Assembly (NCBI GenBank): GCA_002633005.1
Contig: NMRA01000006.1
Location: 18,485-82,484 of the forward strand
Direction of reading: 5' to 3'
Origin: Phoronis australis
Lineage: Eukaryota; Phoronida; Phoronidae
DNA length: 64,000 bases
Part shown: positions 45,926 to 57,152 of the stretch, piece after piece
How the letters are laid out: every line of letters starts with the position of its first letter
How positions within the stretch are numbered: the first letter of the stretch is position 1
Notes under the pieces: generated by a model
Database searches by the model: none
Seen by the model: only the letters and a program-made list of their open reading frames with translations
What the model was told of the DNA's origin: nothing
Made by a program: the position numbers and the translations under genes

Positions 45926-48900
45926 TCATTGGTCTTGTATTGCAATATTATGAGTATCGTGCAACTCCGACGAAGACTCCAACGAGTTAATGAACATAGG
46001 ATTGTTTTTCAACGATACTACATCGCTTATGGTAATGCAGAATGAATCTTCGTCATCGTCTTCGGCAAATCCGATTGTTTCTTGGGAAGAGTCGTGACCA
46101 GACGTCTGGCTGTTTGCCTCACAAACCGAGTCGTAACTACTCTTCACGGCTTGTCCTTCCAGGTCGACACACAATGGATAGTTTAGCTTGTGCAGGTCGC
46201 TGTGATGTTCGTTCGTCTTTTTTGTTTGATCTCGGGGTATACTGAGCAACGTAGGGCTTCGTTCAGAACAGTTCTCTTTCTGCCCAGGATGCGACACAGA
46301 CATTTCTGATAGTTTACCGTCTTCGACCGTCGACAGATTGGAGATTACGTTACTGACATCTTTGATACACTTTGAGGCAACATCAACTTTGTGGGGCTGA
46401 ATGGATTTCCTTTTTCGACTTCGGCTTGAAATCTCATTAGGACTGTTCAGTGTTGTTTCTTTTGACGGACGTGTCACTTTGCGTTTCGCACTTCCCGTGG
46501 TCTTATTTGCTTTTCCACTTTCGGCAGGATGCGTCGCACCTGCTTCCTCGGCCACTTTTCTCGATTCAAGAAACTCTTTTAACTCCTGTAAAGCACTTTC
46601 GCCGAAGATTTGGTGCAGGCTGTGGAAGATCATCTTGAATGTAGTCAAGGGCAATATAAACTTCGACCGAAGAATACCCTCAGGGATTCCATAGTAATTG
46701 CACAGCGCCTTCTCTTCCATGGAGGTCATTCTCATGCAGTCCGTTCTGAGAACAGAATGGAGTGTGTATTCAAGTTCCGTAAAGCGAACGTGTGGGAAAA
46801 AGGTAATGCCAAGTTCTTCAACGGAGATGAACCACTCTTTGTTTCCTCTCCACAGCGAATGAAGAACTGGGACTAGCCTGTTGAAAAGATCTAATATACG
46901 CACATGGATGTCGTTGTCTTTTACGTCTTTTGGTAAAAATTTTCGCGACATGGTAGATGTAGGATTACTATCAGGGACGACCAAGAATGTCGAAGCTTTA
47001 CCCAATTCGTTTCCTTTCACGAAGTCTTTGGACTGCGCCGGCGCAAATGCAGTTTGTCCGGTGGTGGATTTCGGTATAGGAGGTGCATCAGAAAAACCGT
47101 TTGGAGCTTGCGCACTGGTAATTGGCAAAGTTAACACGTTTCTTCCTTTGCGGTGCTTTCTAGACCCAGAGTGCCATGTACTGGACGAGAGTGAAGTCGA
47201 TGGAGTAAAGGTTCCAGCACTCCTGCCCACTGCTGACGAGACATTAATGACAGGGTATCTACCGCTCGGAAGTACAGCTTCGGATGAACCAAAGGGCGGC
47301 TGTACTTCAGCTGATCCCATTAATGAGGATTGAACGGCAGGATGAGGCAAACTCGAAATTCGGTCTGCGTCACATATCAGACGATCTCTCTGGGCCGTTG
47401 TGGACCCAGTGAGAGTGTTCCCAGAATCGTTCTTCGCACGTGTTATATTACACTCATACCCACAATTGCCTGCTTGAAATCGGACAGGGGGAGAAGCTCG
47501 AATGCACCCAGGTTCGTTCTCTACGCGGTGAGGTTGCATTCGGCTTGCGTCACTAGACGAAAGTAACTGCTGTGGGTATGGGTACGGGGGTGGTGGTGCT
47601 CGCATCTCACTCGGCGTGGAAACCGTTGGAGTAGAGCAAGTTGATACAGATTGGTGATTTGATAGTCTTTTAAGAGCTTCATGGTCACTTGACTGGGGTA
47701 AAGCATAGTAAGCATTTACACTATTTGGGTATCTGCGCTGCATCCAAGACGGCAGCCTGTTGTGAAATTCAGGTCTCGGCTGATTAACAGCGGCAAGACT
47801 TCCAAGCGATGCTGAAAATGGATGACGCTGTATCAGAAGTGCCTGGTGAGGAGCATGATTATAGTATGCGGCACGTTGCTCTTGAGGATGGATAGAGGGG
47901 TTGAGCCTTTGCAGGTCTTCTAATGAAGGTTGAAAAGGAACCCGTGGACGATGATATGGTCGGTAAGTTTGAGGTAAATGTGGAGCGTAAAATCTTTGGG
48001 GTACTGACGCCTGATCAAGCTGGTTGCTGGATGGGAAATGGTGGATGGTTGGCATATCGGGCTTTGGAAACCTCTGAAAGGGTTGGCTTACAGGAAATGG
48101 CTGTCTAGTGTCAGAACCACTGTGCAGAGGCAATACTGGCATATATGGCTTCTGATGTTCTTGAGGATGCAATGGATGAACATCAGGGCATCGGTCTTGG
48201 TTCTGCTGGTTGACACTGTTAGACACACACGTGGCACTGGTGTGGCTGCCTGAAACACTGCTTGGTTCGCTGCTAGTTGCATACTGGCATGACAAGTCCA
48301 GTGGCATAGTTGATTCCTCAACTTGACGATCCTTTATTGCCTGATCAAAGGTTGGTGGTGCGTGTAGCATCTTAAGCGGATGAGGAGAAGTATCAGTTGA
48401 CGAACTGATTCTCTCAGTTGTAGACGGGGTTAGGGAAGTAACCGGCGTACATTTTTTTTGACTAGACAGTACATCAGGGACACTGGTGCCAACAGAAGAC
48501 TGTGACAATGCAGTAGTAACTGGTAAAGGAGAGATGCTGGTATCAGAAACCTTACTTTCATTAATGACAGGTTGCTTTACGAGTTTGCCTCCAACTTGAA
48601 TATTAATATCACCAGCTTTGACATTGGCTTTAGTCCCCAACATGCAAGGAGCTGTATTGCTTTCTTGTTCATCAACAATTGATTTGTATGGATTTTCACT
48701 CAACTCAACGATCTTTTTACAATTACTATGATTTTGAATGATGTTGACTGATACAAGTCTGATGCTGGGTCCAAATGTGTGAATGCCAAGGCATTCCCTG
48801 TTCAAACTCAGAAGTTCCCCATCATCCACCTGAACTGTGTCCACACGGTCTCTCTGAGTGAGAAGCTTCGCAGCCTGTCGCATTACCGATAGTGGCACAT

Positions 48901-49978
48901 ATCGAACACCGTGTCTCTCCACATAGGGAGTGTTTGTACAATCATTCACCCTGTACCAGCCAGTCTTCACACAGTAACTCTGGTACTGACGTTTAAGTTT
49001 CAAATAAAATGCTTTGAAGTCTAAAAACTTAACTAACAAGTTGCCAGCCAAGTACCGATGCTCTCCAACCTCCTTGCTGCATGACTGAGTATTAATACTG
49101 TTAAGCACACTGGCCTCTTCTTCAGTCATCTCGTAACGTTGGACATGCATGTCGCCTAGTTCCGCTACCTTCACAAATTTGGCTAATAACTTTGTGCTCA
49201 CCATGTGAAATGCTACATACTGAACACTGTTTCGATAAACACAAGGGATTTTCACGTGATCCAGTTCTATTAAGTCAAACTTAGACCACAGATCAACAAC
49301 ATTTGAACTAATCAGCTTAACTTCTTCATCACCATCTTCCTCCTCACCATCGCTATCATCAATGACAATAACTTTGGTTGATTCATCTGAAGTTTTCTCT
49401 TCAATGGATCTTGGCAACTTTGTTGTTACAGGTACTGATTTTGAATGTTCATAAGATGTGCAAGTCATATTTGGCTCGCAATGAGTAGACTCCGAGCTTT
49501 TCAAAGTCAGACTGGAGGGCAAATACTTCTGCACTTCAACAACTTGTGTATCCTGATCTGGTTGAGATTTTTGCACAACAGACGATCCTTCAACAGAAGT
49601 ACATCTACCAAGAGGTGAGGTTTCGGTGGTGTTCCCAACCTTTTCTGCAAGGGTCTCAGTTCCTAAAACCATAGACCGATCATCAATATTGCATTCTGTC
49701 TGTATCACAACTGGTAAAACGTTGTAGTTATTGTAAGCAACCAGATCTTTTTTCTCCGGAGTTACTAAGTCATTTTTTGTCCCCGTTTCTGGTGCCAAAA
49801 GACTCTTTTCACCACCGTTGGTGTCGGTTCCCGGTGACTGGCCATTCGTGAGCACATGCTGAGACCTTTTGTCATCACAGAGCTTCCCAACAACATCATT
49901 CTCTCGAGTTTTTGTTGGATTTGATAGATTTCGCTTGAGTTGCTCTGTGAGCTCCCACACATTCTGTCTTGCAGGCAT
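45926..49978 (-). CDS. Large nuclear co-repressor-like protein with Ski/Sno/Dac-like segments, 1350 aa
   Basis: I cannot name an orthologue. Visible features, N to C: VIVIDDSD plus an acidic run (203-219), a textbook SUMO-interaction motif; two related blocks at about 236-335 and 341-415 (IPCVYRNSVQYVAFHMVSTK and TPYVERHGVRYVPLSVM) and a third at about 1024-1125 (WFISVEELGITFFPH ... GILRSKFILPLTTFKMIF), whose order of strands, helix and 'R.K.I...F..iF' end fits a Dachshund-homology fold; PLDLS (559-563), the canonical CtBP-binding motif; a Pro/His/Gln/Ser-rich disordered centre (about 600-930); basic patches RKHRKGR (940-946) and SRKRKS (1187-1192); and an acidic C-terminal EDDDEDSFCITISDVV that may be a second SUMO-binding site. 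Role inferred: nuclear transcriptional repression scaffold. The ATG at 49978 is chosen because an in-frame TGA (49984-49982) lies between it and a splice acceptor at 49991/49990. The whole reading frame sits in one exon. Kozak context is weak (C at -3, C at +4). Confidence 0.9.
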   Translation of the reverse strand: MPARQNVWELTEQLKRNLSNPTKTRENDVVGKLCDDKRSQHVLTNGQSPGTDTNGGEKSLLAPETGTKNDLVTPEKKDLVAYNNYNVLPVVIQTECNIDDRSMVLGTETLAEKVGNTTETSPLGRCTSVEGSSVVQKSQPDQDTQVVEVQKYLPSSLTLKSSESTHCEPNMTCTSYEHSKSVPVTTKLPRSIEEKTSDESTKVIVIDDSDGEEEDGDEEVKLISSNVVDLWSKFDLIELDHVKIPCVYRNSVQYVAFHMVSTKLLAKFVKVAELGDMHVQRYEMTEEEASVLNSINTQSCSKEVGEHRYLAGNLLVKFLDFKAFYLKLKRQYQSYCVKTGWYRVNDCTNTPYVERHGVRYVPLSVMRQAAKLLTQRDRVDTVQVDDGELLSLNRECLGIHTFGPSIRLVSVNIIQNHSNCKKIVELSENPYKSIVDEQESNTAPCMLGTKANVKAGDINIQVGGKLVKQPVINESKVSDTSISPLPVTTALSQSSVGTSVPDVLSSQKKCTPVTSLTPSTTERISSSTDTSPHPLKMLHAPPTFDQAIKDRQVEESTMPLDLSCQYATSSEPSSVSGSHTSATCVSNSVNQQNQDRCPDVHPLHPQEHQKPYMPVLPLHSGSDTRQPFPVSQPFQRFPKPDMPTIHHFPSSNQLDQASVPQRFYAPHLPQTYRPYHRPRVPFQPSLEDLQRLNPSIHPQEQRAAYYNHAPHQALLIQRHPFSASLGSLAAVNQPRPEFHNRLPSWMQRRYPNSVNAYYALPQSSDHEALKRLSNHQSVSTCSTPTVSTPSEMRAPPPPYPYPQQLLSSSDASRMQPHRVENEPGCIRASPPVRFQAGNCGYECNITRAKNDSGNTLTGSTTAQRDRLICDADRISSLPHPAVQSSLMGSAEVQPPFGSSEAVLPSGRYPVINVSSAVGRSAGTFTPSTSLSSSTWHSGSRKHRKGRNVLTLPITSAQAPNGFSDAPPIPKSTTGQTAFAPAQSKDFVKGNELGKASTFLVVPDSNPTSTMSRKFLPKDVKDNDIHVRILDLFNRLVPVLHSLWRGNKEWFISVEELGITFFPHVRFTELEYTLHSVLRTDCMRMTSMEEKALCNYYGIPEGILRSKFILPLTTFKMIFHSLHQIFGESALQELKEFLESRKVAEEAGATHPAESGKANKTTGSAKRKVTRPSKETTLNSPNEISSRSRKRKSIQPHKVDVASKCIKDVSNVISNLSTVEDGKLSEMSVSHPGQKENCSERSPTLLSIPRDQTKKTNEHHSDLHKLNYPLCVDLEGQAVKSSYDSVCEANSQTSGHDSSQETIGFAEDDDEDSFCITISDVVSLKNNPMFINSLESSSELHDTHNIAIQDQ

Positions 49979-49989
49979 CTGTCATGCAT

Positions 49990-50007
49990 CTGAAACAGAA
50001 AATAAAA
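49990..50007 (-). promoter_or_regulatory. Splice acceptor upstream of the 1350-codon ORF
   Basis: On the minus strand TTTTATTTTCTGTTTCAG ends at 49990, giving a strong polypyrimidine tract and AG. The exon therefore starts at 49989 with ATGCATGACAGATG, and the coding ATG follows after 11 bases. At least one noncoding exon must lie further right. Confidence 0.75.
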
Positions 50008-51692
50008 CATCACTCAATCTAGGCCAAGTAAACGGCAAAACTACATTCCTACAAACCACACAACTGACTAGCAAAAACAAGAGGTTTTCTGAAACACTAT
50101 ATGCCACTCTTCTTGACCCATTTTATGCTTGCTAACTCTGCACCAAGAGAAATCGATTTCATCAAACAATTTTTGGTTGTTCTCTTAAGAAAATCATGGC
50201 CAAGGAAGATCACAAGCAGATTTTGTGAAATTAAAACATTTCAATCTGAGATAATTGTTTGCTGGTAGAACTGCTTCTTAAAGCCCAACTGACATACAAA
50301 GGCGTTTTACTGAAGCTGCTGAACGAACCACAGAGAAAAAACAATGACATTTCAAATTTAAAAACAAAATGGAGATGCACTTTAAGACATGGAAAGTGAG
50401 AGTGAAGAAGCAAAAAATCACATTTAAGCAAGACTATTTACAAAGTGGTTATCTATCACTCGTAGTAAGTTATTATCCACAGTATCAAGGAACAGGGCAA
50501 CCTTAATTCGTTAATCCTTCCTTTTGAGACTCACTTAAGGATGCCCATTAGATAAATTGATCAATTTGCGGTGTTGCTCCCAAGAATGCCAGAGACAGAT
50601 CTCATTTTAAATCTAACAGAGAAGATAGAGAAATCAAACAAGAAAATGAAGTACCACTGGCCAAGGCAGGTACACCAAATCCATGAAGGAAGAGAATGTT
50701 ACACCAGATCTTCCACATAAGAATATGCTGGATTGTATTGCGAAACAAATGTACACATCTTAGGTGTGCATTGAAATTCCTGGAAAAGTGCCAACTGGAG
50801 GTGGTGCGTTATCGGTAATCACACCATGAATGGCACGGGAAGTGTCAGGAGTGCTGTATTATTGAACACTGTTTCTCAAGAGATCGAACCTGCTGCAAAG
50901 CAGAACAAAGGTTACAGCTCTCCAAGGAAAGCACTTCTTTGCTTGTGTTCTCGGAAAAGTTGATCGTTAACTGAAAACATCCTGGAGCAACACACTAGCA
51001 CCTCACTGAATAATCCAAGCTCACTCAGCTGAAGCATATCAGCATCAAATACTAATTGTGCCCCATCAAATTTCCACACTGCATGTTTTCAGTATGAAAG
51101 CCTTAGTACCTCATCACCAGACTCGTCAAGAGCTGACCCAGTGAAGTGACTAAATTTCCCCTGCAAGTCATGGTGTGGCTTCAACAAGCAAAGAAACAAC
51201 ACCAAGGAACTGAGGCAAAAGCCCTTTAATAAGCTGTCAGGTAGAAAACTAATCAGTCATGGAGAATGGTAGTTTATCCTCAAGTCCTCAAAAATAACCT
51301 AGCACCTGCTCAGTGTTCTCACAAGCTATTTTATCATTTCTGACAAAACATATCTGCCTTGGATAACGCAACCTCAAATAATTTGCTCTCATTTTTTTCA
51401 ACATTTAGTGTTTGTCCTGCACTTCTAAGCATTGGGGTCCATTGCACCTGTCGTCAAAAAATTCTGGGGCTACTGTTCAGTTCTCGGAGTCAGCAAAACC
51501 TGCTGATACTTTCACTTGAGCACAAAATGAAACGGATGCTTTTGTTTCTTCAGTTTTAGTTCATACAACACCAGCTGAGTTGACAGCTCATGACATGGCT
51601 AGAGAATACAACAACTGAATAGACTAGCAGCTAGCTCATTCAATTGTTATGGTATTCTCAGGCCCTTTGGTTACCTGTCAGCTTTTCATCTG
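50008..51692. other. Probable first intron of the minus-strand gene
   Basis: No coding signal or repeat terminus recognised. The sequence is A/T-rich and fits an intron upstream of the acceptor. Confidence 0.45.
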
Positions 51693-52348
51693 CAGGGCTC
51701 AACACTAACGGTTGCCCGATTGCCCGTGTACATGTAGATTTTGCGTCGGGCAAGTGGAATTTGAAAAGTACTTGCCCGATGGGCAAGTTAAAAAGCTAGC
51801 TGCATAGGCAAGTAGATCCTAAGATTGTCTGCTCGACATCTGCTCCAAAGTAATGAACCCCGACACAACCCTAAAAACCTTCGAAAATACCGACGACCAA
51901 AACTGTGCAAGATTTTTACGGATAGCAAAAAATGAAATTCAGGTTAGCAACTACTCAAGTTGAATGCAGGAGGGCGTATAAACTAATGAATACACAGAAG
52001 TGTCCAGAGTTCATGCCCTAGCTCATTTCGGCGCCTGTGAACGTGTGACAATGGTTCAGATACCATAGTTACTCTTCTAATTTGTCTCTCTAGTGTTTTG
52101 ACACACCTTATAGATAAATGTTCTATAAGAAGAATCGTTAAAAAAATAGCAACTCATGTATATAGCGTGCACAACACCAGAGGAGGCTCAGCACAGGCAG
52201 CCCTACGGTAACACATTACCTAGGTGTGCACATGCACGGTGCTATTTGGGATTGTACTTAGGGTAAGTGAATTCATTGTTCGGGCAAGTAAAAATTTCAA
52301 CTACTTGCCCGAGGGGCAAGTGGCTTAAAAAGTTAATGTTGAGCCCTG
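51693..52348. mobile_element. CAGGGCTCAACA-type hAT-like MITE, 656 bp
   Basis: Left end CAGGGCTCAACACTAACGGT and right end GTTAATGTTGAGCCCTG form an inverted repeat. Both ends also contain 'ttgcccga' and 'gggcaagt' modules (51717-51790 and 52280-52322). Ends of the form CAGGGCTC..AA.TTAAC are typical of non-autonomous hAT elements in animals. A clean 8-bp target duplication is not visible, although 'atctg' flanks both ends. It has no coding content. Confidence 0.75.
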
Positions 52349-55074
52349 ATCTGGGATGGCACTTAGTGTCAAATGACACAAAAACACAAACTGGGGTGAA
52401 CACTGTTGATTGCATTGCATTGCCTAGTTGAATATCATACAGGTTTTAAAGTATTAAAAACCATCATTTTTGTCGTGACGTGATCTGGGATACTGGAAGG
52501 CGTTGCCAAAGATTAATAACTACGGTGGCCGAATGCTTGTTGTTGGCAGTCACGAGTGACCGAGCATGAATGACGTTGTTTTGGTGTAACTATAATTTTG
52601 CATTTTTTAAAGAAACTTTGATAGAGAAGGGGCCATGTGTTAGTTTAGGGCACCAACGTATGGGACAGATCCATCAAAGACACCGTGATTGTATACTCCT
52701 TAATTTACATTTCCACAAGTTTTGCTTTGACAAGGACTCGGCATTGCTTTGAATTGCGTCTCTCAAAACATTTAGGAATACACTCTAAGAAGTTCCATTT
52801 ATTTTAGCCAATTTTCAGTCCCAAGTTAACCCTCAGTACACTTTCCATTCTGTCGAGTATTTACACCCCAAGGTCATCCAACAGAGTGTCAAATGACTTT
52901 TTGGATAATGTTGTATAATTATTTTCTCAATTTTAGGGTGACAGTTAGAAAATAAGATGTGCCATACCTCTACATGTCAAATTCACTAATCCAAAATGCA
53001 TTTTCTTGATAAGTGAACCACCTTTGAGGATCATTAGATTGCACAGTTACTTACAAGTGTTTATCGTTAAGTAGCTCTCGTGGGCGTGAAACCACCTATA
53101 CTTCTGATGCTAGTCACTGTGTCACTTTAAGATCCAGATTTTTTTATTGTTTTCTAATTGGAAACCCAAACTTATATTATTTTGTCACAGTATGCTCGAT
53201 TTGAAATTAAGAGCTGTAATTGTATGAAACAAAAACAGTTATATTAACAGCAGTCTAACATGGCAAATGTACGCAACTGGGTGGTTTTCAACACTTTACC
53301 GCTCACAAATACTAGAGCACAGTTGACAACTTGTCCGGCTGAGAGCAACAAGGAGGCATATGTCTGGAAGACGGAAGGTTCGGCCAGGTGCCTAGAAAAG
53401 CCGCCAGATGCCTCGTAAAGCGACCCATTGCCTAGCAAAGCATATCACAATATATCAATCATCTTGAGCAATACTCCAGAAATCTACAAGATATTCCAGT
53501 ACTGATTGTTCAACAGAACATTCTCTTGATTTTGACACTGCAGTATATTTTGTAAATGGTTGATGACTTTATCATAACCCCGCAGTAAGTATTGTAGACC
53601 ACACGTGCTTGTGTCGCTACAAGTTCTTTGGTGGGAAATAAACATGACTGATCGTTACGACGTCGTGTGTTTACTTGTGCTAGTTTACAAGACACAAGTG
53701 ATTCCAAATCTCACTTTGTAACCCCCACAGTATGGCTTTTCACAAAAAGTGTTAGCTCCATCAACAATTTTTCTGGTTTCATTGTTATCAAGATCTTTTA
53801 CAAAAGTCCTGCCTTCAACCACAACAACTTTCGACTTAGCCTGCTTACAATCATGAAATTGGTCTTGCAATTTCCCTTACACAAACTGGAAGTTATTGTA
53901 GAGCTTCAAAAGAACTGATGGTTAGAGCTGAAGATCAGGCGCTACAAGTTCGCTTGCTGATAGTTGCCTGTCATTTTACGTGCAGAGCATGGTCACAGGC
54001 AATAACTAATTGCCATTTCCATGGAAACGAAGAACTCACTTGTCATTTAAGTAACGATTTAACCAGACCTGTGACCTTTATATTGGTAATTGGTTTAAAC
54101 TGAAAGTTCGCTTCTAAGATGGAAAGCAGGTTTATAACCGCTGATCATGACTTTTGCCACACAGAATTAGTAAATTATACTTTTGGTCTTTGCAGACCTT
54201 TCAACTGATTTTGAGTAGCAGTTGTTCTGCATTCTGGTTAATATTTTCACAGTGTTCCTAGATCCTTTCTAATGCTGTTTTAGACTAGACCAATTAGCTC
54301 AATGGCAACACTGTGAGAAAGTGAAACTGAAGTTTATAAACGGAATTATTTCAAAACACTACAGTGCTGAAGCCTAAGTCCAGTATGTAGGCAAACATTT
54401 GATGTACAACACTAAGTTTTATGCACCTCAGGCTTGGCTACCTAAAACTAATAGGGGGTAATAAAACAAATGTTCTCTCAGCCACCAGCCATAAACCCTT
54501 TATTAAGCTGTGTTTACCTACACAAGCCAGCTGAGACAGTTGAATGACTAACAATAGAGTTCAAAAAGAACTGCTTACACTGAGTGCATGTCCATTTTCA
54601 AAGGTCTACTGTGTGTGCCACCCATGGCTTACACAGGCCTGCAAAGTCTTAAGCTTCTACGTAGACTAGCTACCCCTCTCCTGACCAAAAACAAAACACA
54701 AAAATGACTATGGCTCGACACAATTTCAACTTCTGATGTGCAACAGAGCAGAGTTGACAAAAATGAAATGCAATGTCTTTTGTTCAAGGACAGTTTCCAA
54801 TAATTACCCTTTTTAGGGTGAGTCATTGGAATATCTAATTGCTCACCAGTCGTTATTTGACAAGATGGCATGATGATTGTAAAGAATTCATACATATAAC
54901 CAAGCGAGAACCCACTACAAAACTCTCTGTCCCAGTAACAAGTCAACTGCAGATGATGCTAAACAGTGTCCATCAAATATATGACCACCACCTAGCAACT
55001 AGATTAAGATTTACCTTGCCACTATTTCAGCTAATTTAGATCACTGCATTAAAAAAGAACCACTCCATAAACAC
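52349..55074. other. Probable intron, gene-free
   Basis: No protein, RNA or repeat boundary recognised. Confidence 0.4.
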
Positions 55075-55160
55075 AGAGCATAAGCGGCGCACCCGATAGC
55101 AGGGTGAGGGCTATAGCCCCCCACCACTTATTTTAGTGCTGTGCTGCCCATGCAGGGGGT
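55075..55160. repeat. Dispersed repeat 'gggctatagccccccaccacttattttagtgctg' type (copy 4)
   Basis: Single unit of the repeat at 5540, 7618 and 30560: 'agcggcgcacccgatagcag', 'gggctatagcccc' and 'gtgctgcccatg'. Confidence 0.65.
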
Positions 55161-55919
55161 ACATAGATAACCACATGCTCGTTCACCAGAAGACAAGGGA
55201 AATAACACGAGGAGTAATATGTATCAGGTCAAACAGTGATTTGGTTCTGGTTTGAAAGCCTTTGCCTAGACTGAATTTTAAACCGGCTCACTTTAAAAAA
55301 AAATGCTCGCCTGTATCATCTAAGTCAAGCTCTAACAACACGCATCTTAACAATCATTAGATTTCCTGGCACAATACTGCATTCTGATTGACTACAACCA
55401 AAAATACCCAAGGGCATGTCACTTAAAAGCAGGTCTTTGATGAGTTGTTCAAAACTTGAAACAGGATACTTGTAGCCACTCAAACATGTCCCCATTGTTT
55501 CCAATTATAATAAATTTCATAGGTTGACAAGTTTTAAGTTTTAGCTGTCTGCAATTTGCCGCAGGCAGTCATGTCTCTAAACAACGATAAAAAGAAGCAA
55601 TGCTTCAAAGAAAATAAATTTTTGTCGTAAAGGAAGTGTGAAGGATTCTCACTTATTTCCAAAGTGGTAGTTCTACCTTATGCCCTTCCCAATTCAAAAT
55701 TCACCAACACTATTTAAGGGTATTAAGATCATTCATATAAGAGCCCTAGTGTTCAGTAAGGCACACAAGTCAGACCTGCCCATTGTGTTCTGTTGCTGTT
55801 AACAACTGCTTTCCCATTCAGCCTTTACCACTTTACTCCAGCATTAAAATTTACTCCTCTTCAGAACACGGTATTAGCCACCTGCCTAAAACTCAATCCA
55901 GGGGCTTAAGTCTGTGGCA
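55161..55919. other. Probable intron, no recognisable feature
   Basis: Nothing supported between the short repeat and the next MITE copy. Confidence 0.4.
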
Positions 55920-56430
55920 TTACGGCGTACTCTTGTTGCTCTCAACTTGTTCGATTCTACAGCCCAACAACAAGTTGGGAAGTTTACATAAGTAGCCAAT
56001 ATCTTACATGACTGATTAACTCCACTCTGGCATTTATGATTGGAGGGCCTGCTCTCTTTTGTTCAATAATTGCTCTAATCTCCGATCAGATCATATCTAG
56101 CCTGACTGGGCTGTACTGTTAAAAATAAAATTTAAGTTAAAACATACTTGAACATAAACCAATAGTATTTCTGAAACCTTCGTCTAATGGTGATTATGTT
56201 TAGTTTTTGAGTCGCCAAAATCGCCCAACTGCAACCGAAGTTACAATAATATATTCTTTCTGAATGTACCAATTCCCTCTGAGTTAGCAGGTGTTCACAG
56301 GTGGTCTGTAAAAAGCCTGTTGTCATAACAGACAAAAGACTTTGCTTGGCAGTAAACAAAGAAGCTAGATGTTATCACAGGCTCAGAAACCCCTTCCTAT
56401 GGTAAAGTCACTGAACAGAAAAATGCTGTC
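55920..56430 (+). mobile_element. TACGGCG MITE, full-length but diverged copy
   Basis: Begins TTACGGCGTACTCTTGTT and ends 'ctgaacagaaaaatgctgt'. It is collinear with 43580-44103 throughout, with many substitutions, especially C-to-T type at CpG, so it is an older insertion in the presumed intron. Confidence 0.8.
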
Positions 56431-56638
56431 ATGGGAAGGCTTAATCCATCAGAGCAAGTATGTCTATGGCAGAATGTGCTGAATAAGTGAAGAATTGAAG
56501 TATGTATAGCTGCATCTGGCCCTGTTGTAAGTCATCACTTTTAACATTCTTTGAGCTCTACACCAAAGACATTTAGTGTTTAAAAATATAAAGAATCCTA
56601 AGCAAGCCTGAATTTGTATCGAGCGATCCACTTAGTCA
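56431..56638. other. Short unique stretch, no recognisable feature
   Basis: Nothing supported. Confidence 0.4.
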
Positions 56639-57151
56639 ACCGTCTAGAGATTTTATGTCCTTCAAGTCGCTGCCAATTTCCTAAAATACACACAAAATCT
56701 CTTCGCTTGAATAAAACATCGCAACAAAAAAAACTACAGGTCAACTGGGCTCATCAGTTTTACACGCTCTCACACAAAAATGGTCATAGTTGTGTTGTGC
56801 ACCATTTTTCAATTTCAGGTAAAATCAATGATTTTCTGACGCGCTTTTTACTAGCTGAGGGGGTATTACGTTCTTCCTGGTTACAGAATAGAAGACCTAC
56901 AATGGTAAGGAAATTTTTGATACAGATTTACATAAGAGTAAAAAGCCCAATTCTATTTTCGTTTTTTTAGCCTGCTAAACCAAGTGGCATGCAACTTAGT
57001 TCTTCGGGGCACGTTGAAAAGTGCAAAATTTTGAGAACCAGTTTTCAACACTGAATAACGGGCATCTAACTGGTTCTCCAAATACCGGCACGTTACATTT
57101 GATTATTGCCCATTGAAAATGCATAGACAATGCTACAAACCAATGTATCAA
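56639..57151. repeat. 513-bp back-to-back duplication, copy 1
   Basis: Identical to 57153-57665 except for about three substitutions (for example 'accgtctagag' against 'accgtccagag', 'cgcaaca' against 'cgcgaca', 'tactagctg' against 'tacttgctg'). The two copies have the same length and are separated by a single N. Confidence 0.95.
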
Positions 57152-57152
57152 N

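Noticed and set aside
46401-47566. Several plus-strand open frames of 60-150 codons opposite the 1350-codon gene (for example 46881-47333)
   Set aside because: They are antisense shadows of the real minus-strand frame and have no recognisable motifs.
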